Assembly: GCA_963667315.1 (NCBI GenBank) | Contig: OY763325.1 | Coordinates: forward strand, 744,001-808,000 | Reading direction: 5' to 3' | Length of the DNA stretch: 64,000 nt | Source: DAINPP01 sp963667315 | GTDB taxonomy: Bacteria > Thermotogota > Thermotogae > MWEM01 | Shown here: positions 55,994-63,973 of the stretch, piece by piece | Layout of the letters: each line of letters opens with the position of its first letter | How positions within the stretch are numbered: position 1 is the stretch's first letter | Translations under genes and position numbers: made by a program | Notes under the pieces: generated by a model | Told to the model about the DNA's origin: nothing | The model's input: only the letters and a program-made list of their open reading frames with translations | Databases searched by the model: none

Positions 55994-57220
55994 TCACCAG
56001 CTTGATAGATATCTTTTTTGTTCATCCGTTAAAGTATCAATTTCCACACCCATAGTGCCAAGTTTTATTCTGGCAAGTTCCATATCAATTTCTTCCGGTA
56101 CAGTCATAAGATGATTTTCAAGTTTCCCTTGATTATCCCAGAGATATTTAAGACTCATAAGCTGAACGGCAAAAGAAGTATCCATGATTTCAATTGGATG
56201 TCCGTCGGCAGCTGCAAGGTTGACAAGTCTTCCCTCGGCTATAACATATACACACTTTCCGTTAGGGAGTTTGTAACCCATTACATTTGGTCTGGCTTCC
56301 CACTGTTCCACTGCCATTTCTCTTAATTGAGACATTGCAATTTCCACGTCAAAATGACCAGCATTCGCTAAAATTGCGCCTTCTTTCATCAGATTAAAAT
56401 GTTCTGAAGTGATAACATTTAAATCACCGGTAAGTGTCGCAAAGATATCTCCTACTTTTGCAGCATCGCTCATTTTCATTACTTTAAAACCGTCCATTAT
56501 TGCTTCTATTGATTTTACAGGATCAACTTCTGTAACAATAACATTCGCGCCAAGGCCTTTTGCCCTCAGAGCAACTCCTCTTCCGCACCAGCCATAACCG
56601 GCAACAACAACATTCTTTCCGGCGACAGATGTATTTGTACTTCTTATGATTCCATCCCATGTTGATTGTCCCGTTCCATACCTGTTATCAAAAAGATATT
56701 TCATCATACCGTCATTTGCCGCTATTGCTGGAACTTTCAGTTTCCCGGCATTATCAAGAGCTCTCAATCTGTGAACGCCTGTTGTCGTTTCTTCTGATAT
56801 TCCCTTTAAATTTTCAAGATATTCTGTACATTCGGTGTGAACAATGGTCGATAGATCTCCACCATCATCAAGTATAAGATCTGCGTTTAACTCCAGGACC
56901 TTATAGAGATCTTTTCTGAACGCTTCATCATCATTTGTATGTTTCGCATGAACAGTTAATCCATAATGCTCTCTCAGTGCGTCTGCAATGTCATCCTGAG
57001 TTGAAAGAGGATTTGATCCCGTTACCCAAACTTCCGCTCCGAGATCTCTTACAGTTCTTGCAAGATTAGCTGTTTTTGCCTCAAGATGACAACAAACAAC
57101 TACTTTTGAACCTGCAAAAGGCTTTTCATCTATGTATCTGTTTTTTATTTCTTTCAAAACATCCATATACTGCCATGCCCATTCCATTTTCTTTACACCA
57201 AGTTCAACGCTTTTACTCAC
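55994..57220 (-). CDS. ahcY: S-adenosylhomocysteine hydrolase, short Thermotoga type
   Basis: 408 residues from the GTG at 57220, which has AAAGAGGTGA five bases before it. Family marks: HLEAKTANLA, TGSNPLSTQDD, SEETTTGVHRL, AANDGMMKYLFDNRYGTGQSTWDG, the NAD site VVAGYGWCGRGVALRAKGLGA, and the C-terminal YLSSW. It splits SAH into adenosine and homocysteine, feeding MetH. It lacks the ~40-residue insert of the eukaryotic type, as in Thermotoga. Confidence 0.96.
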   Translation of the reverse strand: MSKSVELGVKKMEWAWQYMDVLKEIKNRYIDEKPFAGSKVVVCCHLEAKTANLARTVRDLGAEVWVTGSNPLSTQDDIADALREHYGLTVHAKHTNDDEAFRKDLYKVLELNADLILDDGGDLSTIVHTECTEYLENLKGISEETTTGVHRLRALDNAGKLKVPAIAANDGMMKYLFDNRYGTGQSTWDGIIRSTNTSVAGKNVVVAGYGWCGRGVALRAKGLGANVIVTEVDPVKSIEAIMDGFKVMKMSDAAKVGDIFATLTGDLNVITSEHFNLMKEGAILANAGHFDVEIAMSQLREMAVEQWEARPNVMGYKLPNGKCVYVIAEGRLVNLAAADGHPIEIMDTSFAVQLMSLKYLWDNQGKLENHLMTVPEEIDMELARIKLGTMGVEIDTLTDEQKRYLSSW

Positions 57221-57250
57221 TTTAATCACCTCTTTATTAAATATAAAATT

Positions 57251-57721
57251 TTATTTTCTTACCGCTTTAAACGAACCTGTTTTGGCAAATGTTCCGGAAC
57301 TTGATGCCATTCCACTCATATTATTCGCATCTTTAATCGATGCATCAAAGGTTAACAGCCCGTTATGAAAAGATTTTCCCTGGAATTTTATTTCTTTTTT
57401 ACTAACAAGCGTTATCGGATTTTTATCATCAGAGAAGGTTCCATGCCATACCATCACATAATTTCCATCTTCCAGGTATATTTCAGCATCAACCTCCTCA
57501 TCAAAAATCCCAACCGTCCAAGATACTTTCCAGGAACCCGTAATATCATATGCCGGTTGAATTGGTTGTGGTGAAGGTCCGGGTTGATTAAGCCATTCCC
57601 ATGTACCATTACTGTTTAAAACAACTTTCCTGCCATCATCCGTAGTAGCCATCATCGCAGAAAATGCCGTATAAAAAGAAAAGACAAAAATCAACAGTAT
57701 TACTATTTTTCTTTTTGTCAT
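57251..57721 (-). CDS. Small secreted protein with N-terminal 'DGRKVVLNSNGTW' segment
   Basis: 156 residues. A signal peptide (~1-22, ending in a likely SA site) is followed by ATTDDGRKVVLNSNGTWEWL, a motif seen at the N-terminus of several short bacterial exported proteins, then a proline-rich linker and a compact beta-rich domain (ITGSWKVSWTVGIFDEEVDAEIYLEDGNYVMVWHG). The function is unknown. It is minus-strand and 31 bases from the ahcY start. Confidence 0.7.
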   Translation of the reverse strand: MTKRKIVILLIFVFSFYTAFSAMMATTDDGRKVVLNSNGTWEWLNQPGPSPQPIQPAYDITGSWKVSWTVGIFDEEVDAEIYLEDGNYVMVWHGTFSDDKNPITLVSKKEIKFQGKSFHNGLLTFDASIKDANNMSGMASSSGTFAKTGSFKAVRK

Positions 57722-57807
57722 AAGTCACACTCCTTCTTTAAAATAGAAAACAAGAAAATGATATTACAACATATCAGATTCATCTTTTCCTATGAAACTA
57801 TTCTATC

Positions 57808-57845
57808 ATAAGTTAGATAATCAGGGAAACTTATCTGTTTTTTTT
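57808..57845 (+). other. Orphan hairpin with T8 in the 57722-57982 gap
   Basis: AGATAA (57815-57820) pairs with TTATCT (57831-57836), or ATAAGTT (57808-57814) pairs with AACTTAT (57828-57834); the two folds exclude each other. A T8 tract follows. No plus-strand gene lies upstream to be ended by it. The rest of this gap holds only the glpK promoter and leader. Confidence 0.4.
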
Positions 57846-57915
57846 ATTGTTACCATTTATGTATGATCAAAACTTTCTGATTTCTTATGTTTGCAACTAT
57901 TTATCTTAATCGGCA

Positions 57916-57924
57916 TGATATAAT
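57916..57924 (+). promoter_or_regulatory. Extended -10 promoter for glpK
   Basis: TGATATAAT, a perfect extended -10, with no matching -35 (TTGCAA is 22 bases away). The leader is about 55 bases to the glpK ATG. Confidence 0.65.
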
Positions 57925-57982
57925 CTATCAACGTTTTTATACTATTAATCATAGTTTATTGCTTAAAGGGGGGATTCCAGTA

Positions 57983-59452
57983 ATGAAAGAAAAGGCATAC
58001 ATAGCTGCAATTGATCAGGGTACAACAAGTACCCGAACAATTATTTTTGACGAAAAACTTAATATCGTTAATATTTCACAAAAACCATTCGAACAGTTTT
58101 ATCCACAGGATGGATGGGTAGAACAAGATCCGATGGAAATTTACAGAACGGCCGTAAAAACACTGGTAGAAGCAGTAGAAAAAGCAGGATTAAACTTTTA
58201 TCAGATTTCAGCGATCGGTATTACAAATCAGCGAGAAACCGTAGTCGCATGGCATAAAGAGACAGGAGAACCTCTCTACAATGCAATAAACTGGCAATGT
58301 CGCAGAACAACCAAAAGATGTGAAGAATTGAAAAAACACGAAGATATGATTCACTCTAAAACAGGATTGATAGTAGACCCATATTTCTCAGGTTCAAAAA
58401 TGGAATGGCTTTATAATAACGTTCCAAAAATTCGAATAGCGGCACAATCCGATCAACTTGCTTTTGGAACTATTGATTCATGGCTCGCTTATAAATTAAC
58501 TCGGAAAAATGTACATGTCACTGACGTGTCAAATGCTTCAAGAACAATGCTTTTTAATATTCATGATATGTCTTGGGATAATGAATTAATGGATTTGTTT
58601 TCCATTGACAGAAAATGGCTACCCGAAATTGTCGATACTTCATCCGTGATAGGCTATACAAAAGAGGGAATACCTGTTGCATCACTTGTAGGGGACCAGC
58701 AGGGAGCTCTGTTTGGTCAGATGGCATTTGAAAAAGGAATGGCAAAATGCACCTATGGTACAGGTGCTTTTTTACTCATGAATATGGGCTCTGAACCCGT
58801 TTTGTCTCAGCAACGCTTATTAACTACCGTGGGATGGAAGATAGAAGACGAAGTCTGTTATGCAATGGAAGGGTCCTTATTCATGTGTGGAGCTGCAATT
58901 GACTGGATAGTCGATAATTTAAAACTTGCACATAATGCACCACAGACGGAGGATATTGCTTACTCAATCAGAGATAATGGTGGTGTTTATTTCGTTCCCG
59001 CTCTTGCAGGGCTTGGCGCTCCGAACTGGGATCCGAATGCAAGAGGTTTGTTTATGGGGATGACACAATCAACAAGACGAGAACACCTTGTCAGATCCGT
59101 TCTCGAAGGAATATGTTACAATGTCCGAGAGCTGTTTGATATCATGGTAGATGAAAGCAAAATACCGTTAAAGGATTTAAGAGTCGATGGTGGTGTCAGC
59201 AAAAATGAATTTCTCCAGGAATTCCAGTCTGTTTTATTGGGAATACCTGTTACTCGACCGATCAACACGGAAACAACGGCAACAGGAGCGGCTATTCTTG
59301 CGGGACTTGCTATTGGAATATGGAAAGATAAAAATGAAGTGGCTGAATTCTGGGAGATAAAAAACAGGATGTCAAAGTCAAAGGAAGAGAAAGTAGAGGA
59401 CTATTTCAAAAGATGGAAAAAAGCTGTAAGCAGATCGAAAGACTGGGTTTAA
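57983..59452 (+). CDS. glpK: Glycerol kinase
   Basis: 489 residues from the ATG at 57983, behind GGGGGG at 9 bases. FGGY-type motifs: AIDQGTTSTRTIIFD, ITNQRETVVAWHKETGEPLYNAI, W-Q-C-R-R-T, GDQQGALFGQ, GTGAFLLMNMG, DGGVSKNEFLQEFQ and GAAILAGLAIG. It phosphorylates glycerol to glycerol 3-phosphate with ATP. No glpF or glpD lies beside it. Its 3' end overlaps tsaE by 40 bases. Confidence 0.95.
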   Translation: MKEKAYIAAIDQGTTSTRTIIFDEKLNIVNISQKPFEQFYPQDGWVEQDPMEIYRTAVKTLVEAVEKAGLNFYQISAIGITNQRETVVAWHKETGEPLYNAINWQCRRTTKRCEELKKHEDMIHSKTGLIVDPYFSGSKMEWLYNNVPKIRIAAQSDQLAFGTIDSWLAYKLTRKNVHVTDVSNASRTMLFNIHDMSWDNELMDLFSIDRKWLPEIVDTSSVIGYTKEGIPVASLVGDQQGALFGQMAFEKGMAKCTYGTGAFLLMNMGSEPVLSQQRLLTTVGWKIEDEVCYAMEGSLFMCGAAIDWIVDNLKLAHNAPQTEDIAYSIRDNGGVYFVPALAGLGAPNWDPNARGLFMGMTQSTRREHLVRSVLEGICYNVRELFDIMVDESKIPLKDLRVDGGVSKNEFLQEFQSVLLGIPVTRPINTETTATGAAILAGLAIGIWKDKNEVAEFWEIKNRMSKSKEEKVEDYFKRWKKAVSRSKDWV

Positions 59453-59886
59453 AGAAAATTGAAACTCATCCTTTTCTCAGCAGGGAAGAGTTAGACGCTA
59501 TTGGAAAAAAATTCGCAGAAAAATTAGATGGCGCTGATATCGTTTTATTTTTTGGTGATCTTGGTAGTGGGAAAACGACGTTCATTCGTTCTGTTATCAG
59601 TTACTATAATGTTTGTCAGGATGAAGTCAGAAGTCCAACATTCAACATCGTGAATTCATATTCAGCAGAAAAATTTGATTTTTTTCATATTGATGCCTAT
59701 AGAATAACCTCAGAAGAATTATTCGAAATTGGCTTTTATGATTATCAAAATGAAGATAGCATCATATTCATCGAATGGGCTGAAAATATCATTGATGATA
59801 TTGATGAAGCGGATTTCCTAGTAGAGTTATCAATTGATGAAACCGATATAGAAAAAAGGAATTTAACCTTATATGGAAAAGAATAG
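59413..59886 (+). CDS. tsaE: tRNA threonylcarbamoyladenosine biosynthesis ATPase TsaE
   Basis: 157 residues. The P-loop is FGDLGSGKTTFIR; SPTFNIVNSY, FHIDAYRI and IIFIEWAENI complete the family set. It drives turnover of the TsaBD complex that makes t6A37. The ATG at 59413 gives a 40-base overlap with glpK and only a weak ribosome site (GAGG 14 bases away); no ATG, GTG or TTG comes after the glpK stop in a sensible place, so translational coupling to glpK is likely. Confidence 0.9.
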   Translation: MEKSCKQIERLGLKKIETHPFLSREELDAIGKKFAEKLDGADIVLFFGDLGSGKTTFIRSVISYYNVCQDEVRSPTFNIVNSYSAEKFDFFHIDAYRITSEELFEIGFYDYQNEDSIIFIEWAENIIDDIDEADFLVELSIDETDIEKRNLTLYGKE

Positions 59887-59900
59887 AAAAGGAGTTATTG

Positions 59901-60560
59901 TTGAAAGAATTAAAAAAGTTATTTTCTAATAAACAAAATATTGAAGTATACAAAACGGTTCTTCCACCGGTCGGCGTAAATTCATACATACTGATCAAAG
60001 AAGAATCCATCATAATAGTCGATCCCGGCATTGGAATTGCAGATACCCTATCATCACTTTTAATGGGTAAAAAGGATGTCTCTATTCTTCTAACGCATGC
60101 ACATTTTGATCACATTGCCGGTATAGATGAGCTGCCTGAAGCAAAGATATTTGGAAAATCCGAGGTGTTAAGCGGTCTTATCAAGCCTGAAATCAATCTA
60201 TCCTCAATGTTTGGAGGAAATCCACTGATTGTAGAAAATAAAAATCATGTTATTTTAAATGCTGAAAAAAACAGTTTTAAAGGGTTCAATTTTAAATCGT
60301 TGCTTTTCCCGGGTCATACGACAGGAGACACGATCTTTGACTTTGATGATTTCATTTTGACAGGAGATTTTATCTTTACCGATTCAATCGGAAGAACAGA
60401 TTTCCCTAATTCAAACGAAAAGAAGATGCGTGAATCTCTTTCAAGATTCAGGAAATATTTAAGCGTAAAAAATGGCAGCACTTACATTCTGCCGGGTCAC
60501 ATGGGTTACTGTGATGTAAAGACACTATTTAAGAATAATTTTTATCTGTCCATGTACTAA
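59901..60560 (+). CDS. MBL-fold metallo-hydrolase
   Basis: 219 residues from the second of two TTG codons, six bases after AAAAGGAG. The zinc motif THAHFDHIAG (HxHxDH) is followed by FPGHTTGDT, LTGDFIFTDSIGRTD and PGHMG, as in glyoxalase II-like enzymes. The RTD stretch and size fit the small YcbL-type hydrolases. The substrate, probably a thioester or similar, is unknown. It is 14 bases after tsaE. Confidence 0.88.
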   Translation: MKELKKLFSNKQNIEVYKTVLPPVGVNSYILIKEESIIIVDPGIGIADTLSSLLMGKKDVSILLTHAHFDHIAGIDELPEAKIFGKSEVLSGLIKPEINLSSMFGGNPLIVENKNHVILNAEKNSFKGFNFKSLLFPGHTTGDTIFDFDDFILTGDFIFTDSIGRTDFPNSNEKKMRESLSRFRKYLSVKNGSTYILPGHMGYCDVKTLFKNNFYLSMY

Positions 60561-60581
60561 TTGTCATGAAGGAGGCAATTT

Positions 60582-61139
60582 ATGACTGTATTTGAAGCGA
60601 TAAAAAGTCGAACAAGTTATAGAGGCAAATACAAAAATACACCTGTTTCAAATGAGGATCTGAAAAAGATTATGACAGCAGGACTAGCTGCGCCATCCGG
60701 TTGTAATAAACAAACCACAAGTCTTATTGCAGTTACCGATCCTCTTATATTAAAAAAACTACATGAAATTATAAATCATTCTATCGGTAAAACGGCGCCA
60801 GCTATGATTTGTGTCTTAACTCAGAGGATCAATGCCTACAGGCATCAATGTTTTAGTACCCAGGATTATTCCGCTGCCATTCAAAATATGTTACTCACAA
60901 TTGTTGAACTAGGCTATCAGAGTTGCTGGGTAGAAGGTTATATTACAGATTTGGATAATATTGGTCGAAAAATGGCTGATGTTCTCGGGGTTCCAGAAGA
61001 TTATGAACTGATCTGTTATTTACCGGTAGGAATAGCCGAAGAGCCTGTCGTACACGTTAAAAAAAAGAATTTTGATGATAGAGCTTGGTTTAACGGATTT
61101 CAACGGCGTAGACAATCTAGAAAAAAGAAAGACGGCTAG
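60582..61139 (+). CDS. Nitroreductase-family FMN oxidoreductase
   Basis: 185 residues. The N-terminal FMN segment IKSRTSYRGKY (RxSxR type) and GLAAPSGCNKQTTSLIAV are typical. YSAAIQNMLLTIVELGYQSCWVEGY forms the dimer helix, and ICYLPVGIAEEPV ends the fold; the tail is basic (RRRQSRKKKDG). It should reduce a quinone, nitro or similar group with NAD(P)H. AAGGAGG precedes the ATG. Last gene of the glpK run; its TAG lies inside the terminator hairpin. Confidence 0.88.
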   Translation: MTVFEAIKSRTSYRGKYKNTPVSNEDLKKIMTAGLAAPSGCNKQTTSLIAVTDPLILKKLHEIINHSIGKTAPAMICVLTQRINAYRHQCFSTQDYSAAIQNMLLTIVELGYQSCWVEGYITDLDNIGRKMADVLGVPEDYELICYLPVGIAEEPVVHVKKKNFDDRAWFNGFQRRRQSRKKKDG

Positions 61140-61153
61140 CCGCCTTTCTTTTT
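61121..61153. terminator. Bidirectional terminator between the nitroreductase and yjdF genes
   Basis: GAAAG-a-CGGC pairs with GCCG-c-CTTTC, flanked by A6 on the left and T5 on the right, so it works for both strands. The nitroreductase TAG (61137-61139) sits at the hairpin tip and the yjdF TGA begins at its right edge. Confidence 0.82.
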
Positions 61154-61557
61154 CAATGCTTCTTTTTTTCTTTTTTCTTCTGTTGTTTTAAAAGAAATTT
61201 TTCACGCTCAATTTCTTCTTTTCTCTTTTTACTTTTCTTTTTTGATTCTAATTTATGCGTTTCCCGCTCAATACGCAAAGCTTCCTGCGCTTTAGTGGAA
61301 ACACCTCTTTTCTTCTTCTCACGACTGATCTTGCGTTGAAATCTCTTTGGATTCATCTTATGAGATTTCTTTTCTGAACAGTCAATCGGTGCAGAATAAT
61401 TCAGGTTGAAATAGTGTTTTAAAATTACATGATGTACCTCATATTCTTTTGGTTCCGAACCAAATACATATCTGTATACACCTAGTTTTCCCTCTTCATA
61501 CCATTCAAAATAACCAACCCAAAACGGATCTTCAAAAAAGACTGTGAGTTTACACAT
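61153..61557 (-). CDS. yjdF: YjdF-family protein (DUF2992)
   Basis: 134 residues from the ATG at 61557, behind CAGGAGGG. The YjdF core is KLTVFFEDPFWVGYFEWYEEGKLGVYRYVFGSEPKEYEVHHVIL, followed by a long lysine/glutamate-rich helix (RREKKKRG...KKKEKKKH), as in the Bacillus protein. Its role is unknown; in Firmicutes its gene is controlled by an RNA that senses azaaromatic compounds. The same kind of leader is seen here. Confidence 0.85.
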   Translation of the reverse strand: MCKLTVFFEDPFWVGYFEWYEEGKLGVYRYVFGSEPKEYEVHHVILKHYFNLNYSAPIDCSEKKSHKMNPKRFQRKISREKKKRGVSTKAQEALRIERETHKLESKKKSKKRKEEIEREKFLLKQQKKKEKKKH

Positions 61558-61574
61558 AAATTCCCTCCTGTATT

Positions 61575-61697
61575 TTATTACTCGGGAAACGGACAACCCC
61601 AGGAGGGGCAGGTTACTGACCGCACTTGACAATTTCAGTTGCCAACCACAGCACACAGGACTACCAACCGTGTCGTGTTTTTATTCCCGGTTGTTCA
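61575..61697 (-). ncRNA. Probable yjdF-class riboswitch
   Basis: The leader between kbl and yjdF, read on the minus strand, holds conserved-looking blocks (CACGGTTGGTAGTCC, GTGGTTGGCAACTGA) and a helix GGTT-ACTGA with TCAGTAACC. CGGGAA near the 5' end pairs with TTCCCG near the 3' end as a closing stem. CCCTCCTG (61607-61600) is the exact complement of the yjdF Shine-Dalgarno CAGGAGGG (61570-61563), so a translational switch is likely. The class is assigned from memory and from the gene it controls. Confidence 0.75.
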
Positions 61698-61701
61698 AAG
61701 T

Positions 61702-62883
61702 TTATATTACTTTCAATTCTTTACCAACTTCCTCAAAAGCCTTAATGCCTGTATCAAGATCTTCTTTCGAATGAGAAGCACTTATCATAACCCTTATTCT
61801 TGCTTTCCCCCGCGGTACGGTCGGGAAACCTATTGATTGCGCAAACACACCTTTTTCAAGCAATTTTTTACTAAACTGCGATGCAACCGGTGCTTCGTAT
61901 AACATGACCGGTGTGATCGGTGTTTCAGATTCACCGATATCAAAACCAAGTTCTTTCATATGTTTTTTAAAATAATCTCCATTTTCCCATAATTTTTTTA
62001 CCAGTTCATCTGATTCCTTTAATTTTCTGACAGATTCTATGGCTGCCATCGTATCAGCAGGGCTCAGTGAACTACTGAAAAGAAAAGGCCTGGCCTTTTG
62101 CTTTAAATAATCAATTAAGACCTTTTTCCCGGCAACAAATCCGCCAATAACACCAAATGCCTTCGAAAGAGTTCCAACTTCAATATCGACTCTGTCATGC
62201 AACCCAAAATGATCTACAATCCCTTTGCCATGGTCTCCCAGAACACCTTCACCATGAGCATCATCGACCATTAGAATAGCGTTAAATTCCTCACAAACTT
62301 CAACGATTCCCGGTAAAGGAGCGAGGTCACCATCCATACTGAATACACCGTCTGTGATTACAAGCATCTTTTTAGCACCTTCAGATTTCGCCTGCTCCAG
62401 CTTTACCCTCAAATCACCGACATCTTTGTGTTTCCAGACATATCTCTTTGATTTTGTCAATCTTACAGCATCAATTATGCTCGCATGATTCAGTTCGTCT
62501 GAAAGAATCGCATCCTCTTTTCCCATTATCGCCGGGACAACAGCCTGATTGGCACAAAAGCCTGATTGAACCATAATAGTGGCTTCAACACCTTTAAATT
62601 CAGCCAGATCTTTTTCAAGCTGAGTATGCAATGTCATCGTTCCGGCTATTGTCCTGACAGCTCCGGGACCTACTCCCCATTCAGCTGTTGCTTCTATTGC
62701 ATTTTTAACAAGATCTTCATCATCAGCAAGACCCAGATAATTGTTTGAAGAGAGATTCAGGACATCTTCTCCATTTATCTTCAACCACGCACCCTGTGGA
62801 CCTTCCAAAGTTCTGATATTCGTGTAAAGCCCCTTTTCTTTAAGTTCTTCGAGTTCTTTACTCAATTCATTCCACTGATACAT
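61702..62883 (-). CDS. kbl: Glycine C-acetyltransferase (2-amino-3-ketobutyrate CoA ligase) / AONS family
   Basis: 393 residues. PLP alpha-oxoamine synthase family: LNLSSNNYLGLADDEDL, GAVRTIAGTMTLHTQLE, DGVFSMDGDLAPLPGIV, VDDAHGEGVLG, and the PLP-Lys segment TLSKAFGVIGG. Kbl cleaves 2-amino-3-ketobutyrate with CoA to glycine and acetyl-CoA in threonine breakdown. There is no tdh nearby, and relatives make 8-amino-7-oxononanoate for biotin, so the exact substrate is not settled; the sequence looks more like Kbl. Followed directly by the yjdF leader. Confidence 0.9.
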   Translation of the reverse strand: MYQWNELSKELEELKEKGLYTNIRTLEGPQGAWLKINGEDVLNLSSNNYLGLADDEDLVKNAIEATAEWGVGPGAVRTIAGTMTLHTQLEKDLAEFKGVEATIMVQSGFCANQAVVPAIMGKEDAILSDELNHASIIDAVRLTKSKRYVWKHKDVGDLRVKLEQAKSEGAKKMLVITDGVFSMDGDLAPLPGIVEVCEEFNAILMVDDAHGEGVLGDHGKGIVDHFGLHDRVDIEVGTLSKAFGVIGGFVAGKKVLIDYLKQKARPFLFSSSLSPADTMAAIESVRKLKESDELVKKLWENGDYFKKHMKELGFDIGESETPITPVMLYEAPVASQFSKKLLEKGVFAQSIGFPTVPRGKARIRVMISASHSKEDLDTGIKAFEEVGKELKVI

Positions 62884-62895
62884 TTTTATCCCCCT

Positions 62896-63969
62896 TTAAT
62901 TTATATAATCTACCGCAAATACTATCATCTTCGTCTTTTCAGCATCGCCTATCGCAAGGTATCTGGAAAAATGGTACAAATAGACATACTTGGAGGTAAT
63001 CCTCGAGAGAGCCGACTTTAAATATTTACCCAAAATAGTAAATTCAACATTTTTTTCATGATAACGTTCATCAATCTTTGCTCTACATGAATAATAAAAA
63101 GTCTCTGATTTCACTTCAAAAAGAATTTTCATTCCTTCAAAATTCATCTTTATCGGAAGTCCCGCTGAAATTCTATCAGCTTTTGTGACGTTATGGTTCA
63201 GAGTTTTTTTATCTATCTTATACAACGGTTTGAAAGATCTGTAAATCCGAATCATGCTTTTTAATCTTTCCTCTTCATTCTCTTCCAGTGACCTTGAACA
63301 GATTGACGTTAACAAACCTGCTGTCTGAAATCCTATTTGTTCATTTTCCAATGATATACCAAGTTTAATTTTATCCGATTTCAATGTGCCCTGTGCCTTT
63401 ATAAGATGTCTTAAACTCTGATACGGAACAGTACTTTCAAATGGTTTGCATTTGACACCTGAATGATACAAACAGAAAATTCTATCGTACACTGTAAGTA
63501 TATACAAAATACCTTCAAAAACAAAGAAATAACAATTGTCATCCTCCGGTATATGTACCGTTGAAAAATCAAGCCCAGAAAGAAAATCACCTGCTGATAA
63601 CTCTCCCGCAAGGTCAAAAACATGTCTTTCCGGTGGATTCCGGACAGGCTTCTGCTGAATAGAAAGCATTTCGTTTGCCTGTTTGAGCATGATTTCATTT
63701 GAATTCAGAAAAATTGCAAGGTCTTCATCTGATTGCTTGTCAATAAATAGTTTTAAGGTTTTAATAGAAAGCGCATATGCACCTTTAAAATAATCAACAC
63801 TTTGTCTTAGATTGAAAATAGAATTGATACAGCCATCAGATGCAAAAATCTTCAAACCGTCTTTGTGATACAAATATACATATTTGTGAGTCTTTTCAGT
63901 ACCTGTCAATTTATTACAAAATTCGACAATTTTCCTGAATTTTGTCACGTTCACCAAAAATTCGGACAA
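62896..63969 (-). CDS. Divergent DNA sliding-clamp (DnaN)-like protein
   Basis: 357 residues, close to DnaN length. TTG start behind GAGGGATGA. Three repeated lobes fit the beta-clamp pattern: an N-terminal FRKIVEFCNKL, a middle lobe starting near ELSAGDFLSGLDFST, and a last lobe ending in ITSKYVYLYHFSRYLAIGDAEKTKMIVFAVDYIN. The canonical last motif (M-P-M-R/V-L) is replaced by IVFAVDYIN and overall similarity is low. It may be a second, special clamp or only share the fold. Cysteines are frequent. Its 5' end follows another minus-strand gene at once. Confidence 0.5.
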   Translation of the reverse strand: MSEFLVNVTKFRKIVEFCNKLTGTEKTHKYVYLYHKDGLKIFASDGCINSIFNLRQSVDYFKGAYALSIKTLKLFIDKQSDEDLAIFLNSNEIMLKQANEMLSIQQKPVRNPPERHVFDLAGELSAGDFLSGLDFSTVHIPEDDNCYFFVFEGILYILTVYDRIFCLYHSGVKCKPFESTVPYQSLRHLIKAQGTLKSDKIKLGISLENEQIGFQTAGLLTSICSRSLEENEEERLKSMIRIYRSFKPLYKIDKKTLNHNVTKADRISAGLPIKMNFEGMKILFEVKSETFYYSCRAKIDERYHEKNVEFTILGKYLKSALSRITSKYVYLYHFSRYLAIGDAEKTKMIVFAVDYIN

Positions 63970-63973
63970 TCAA

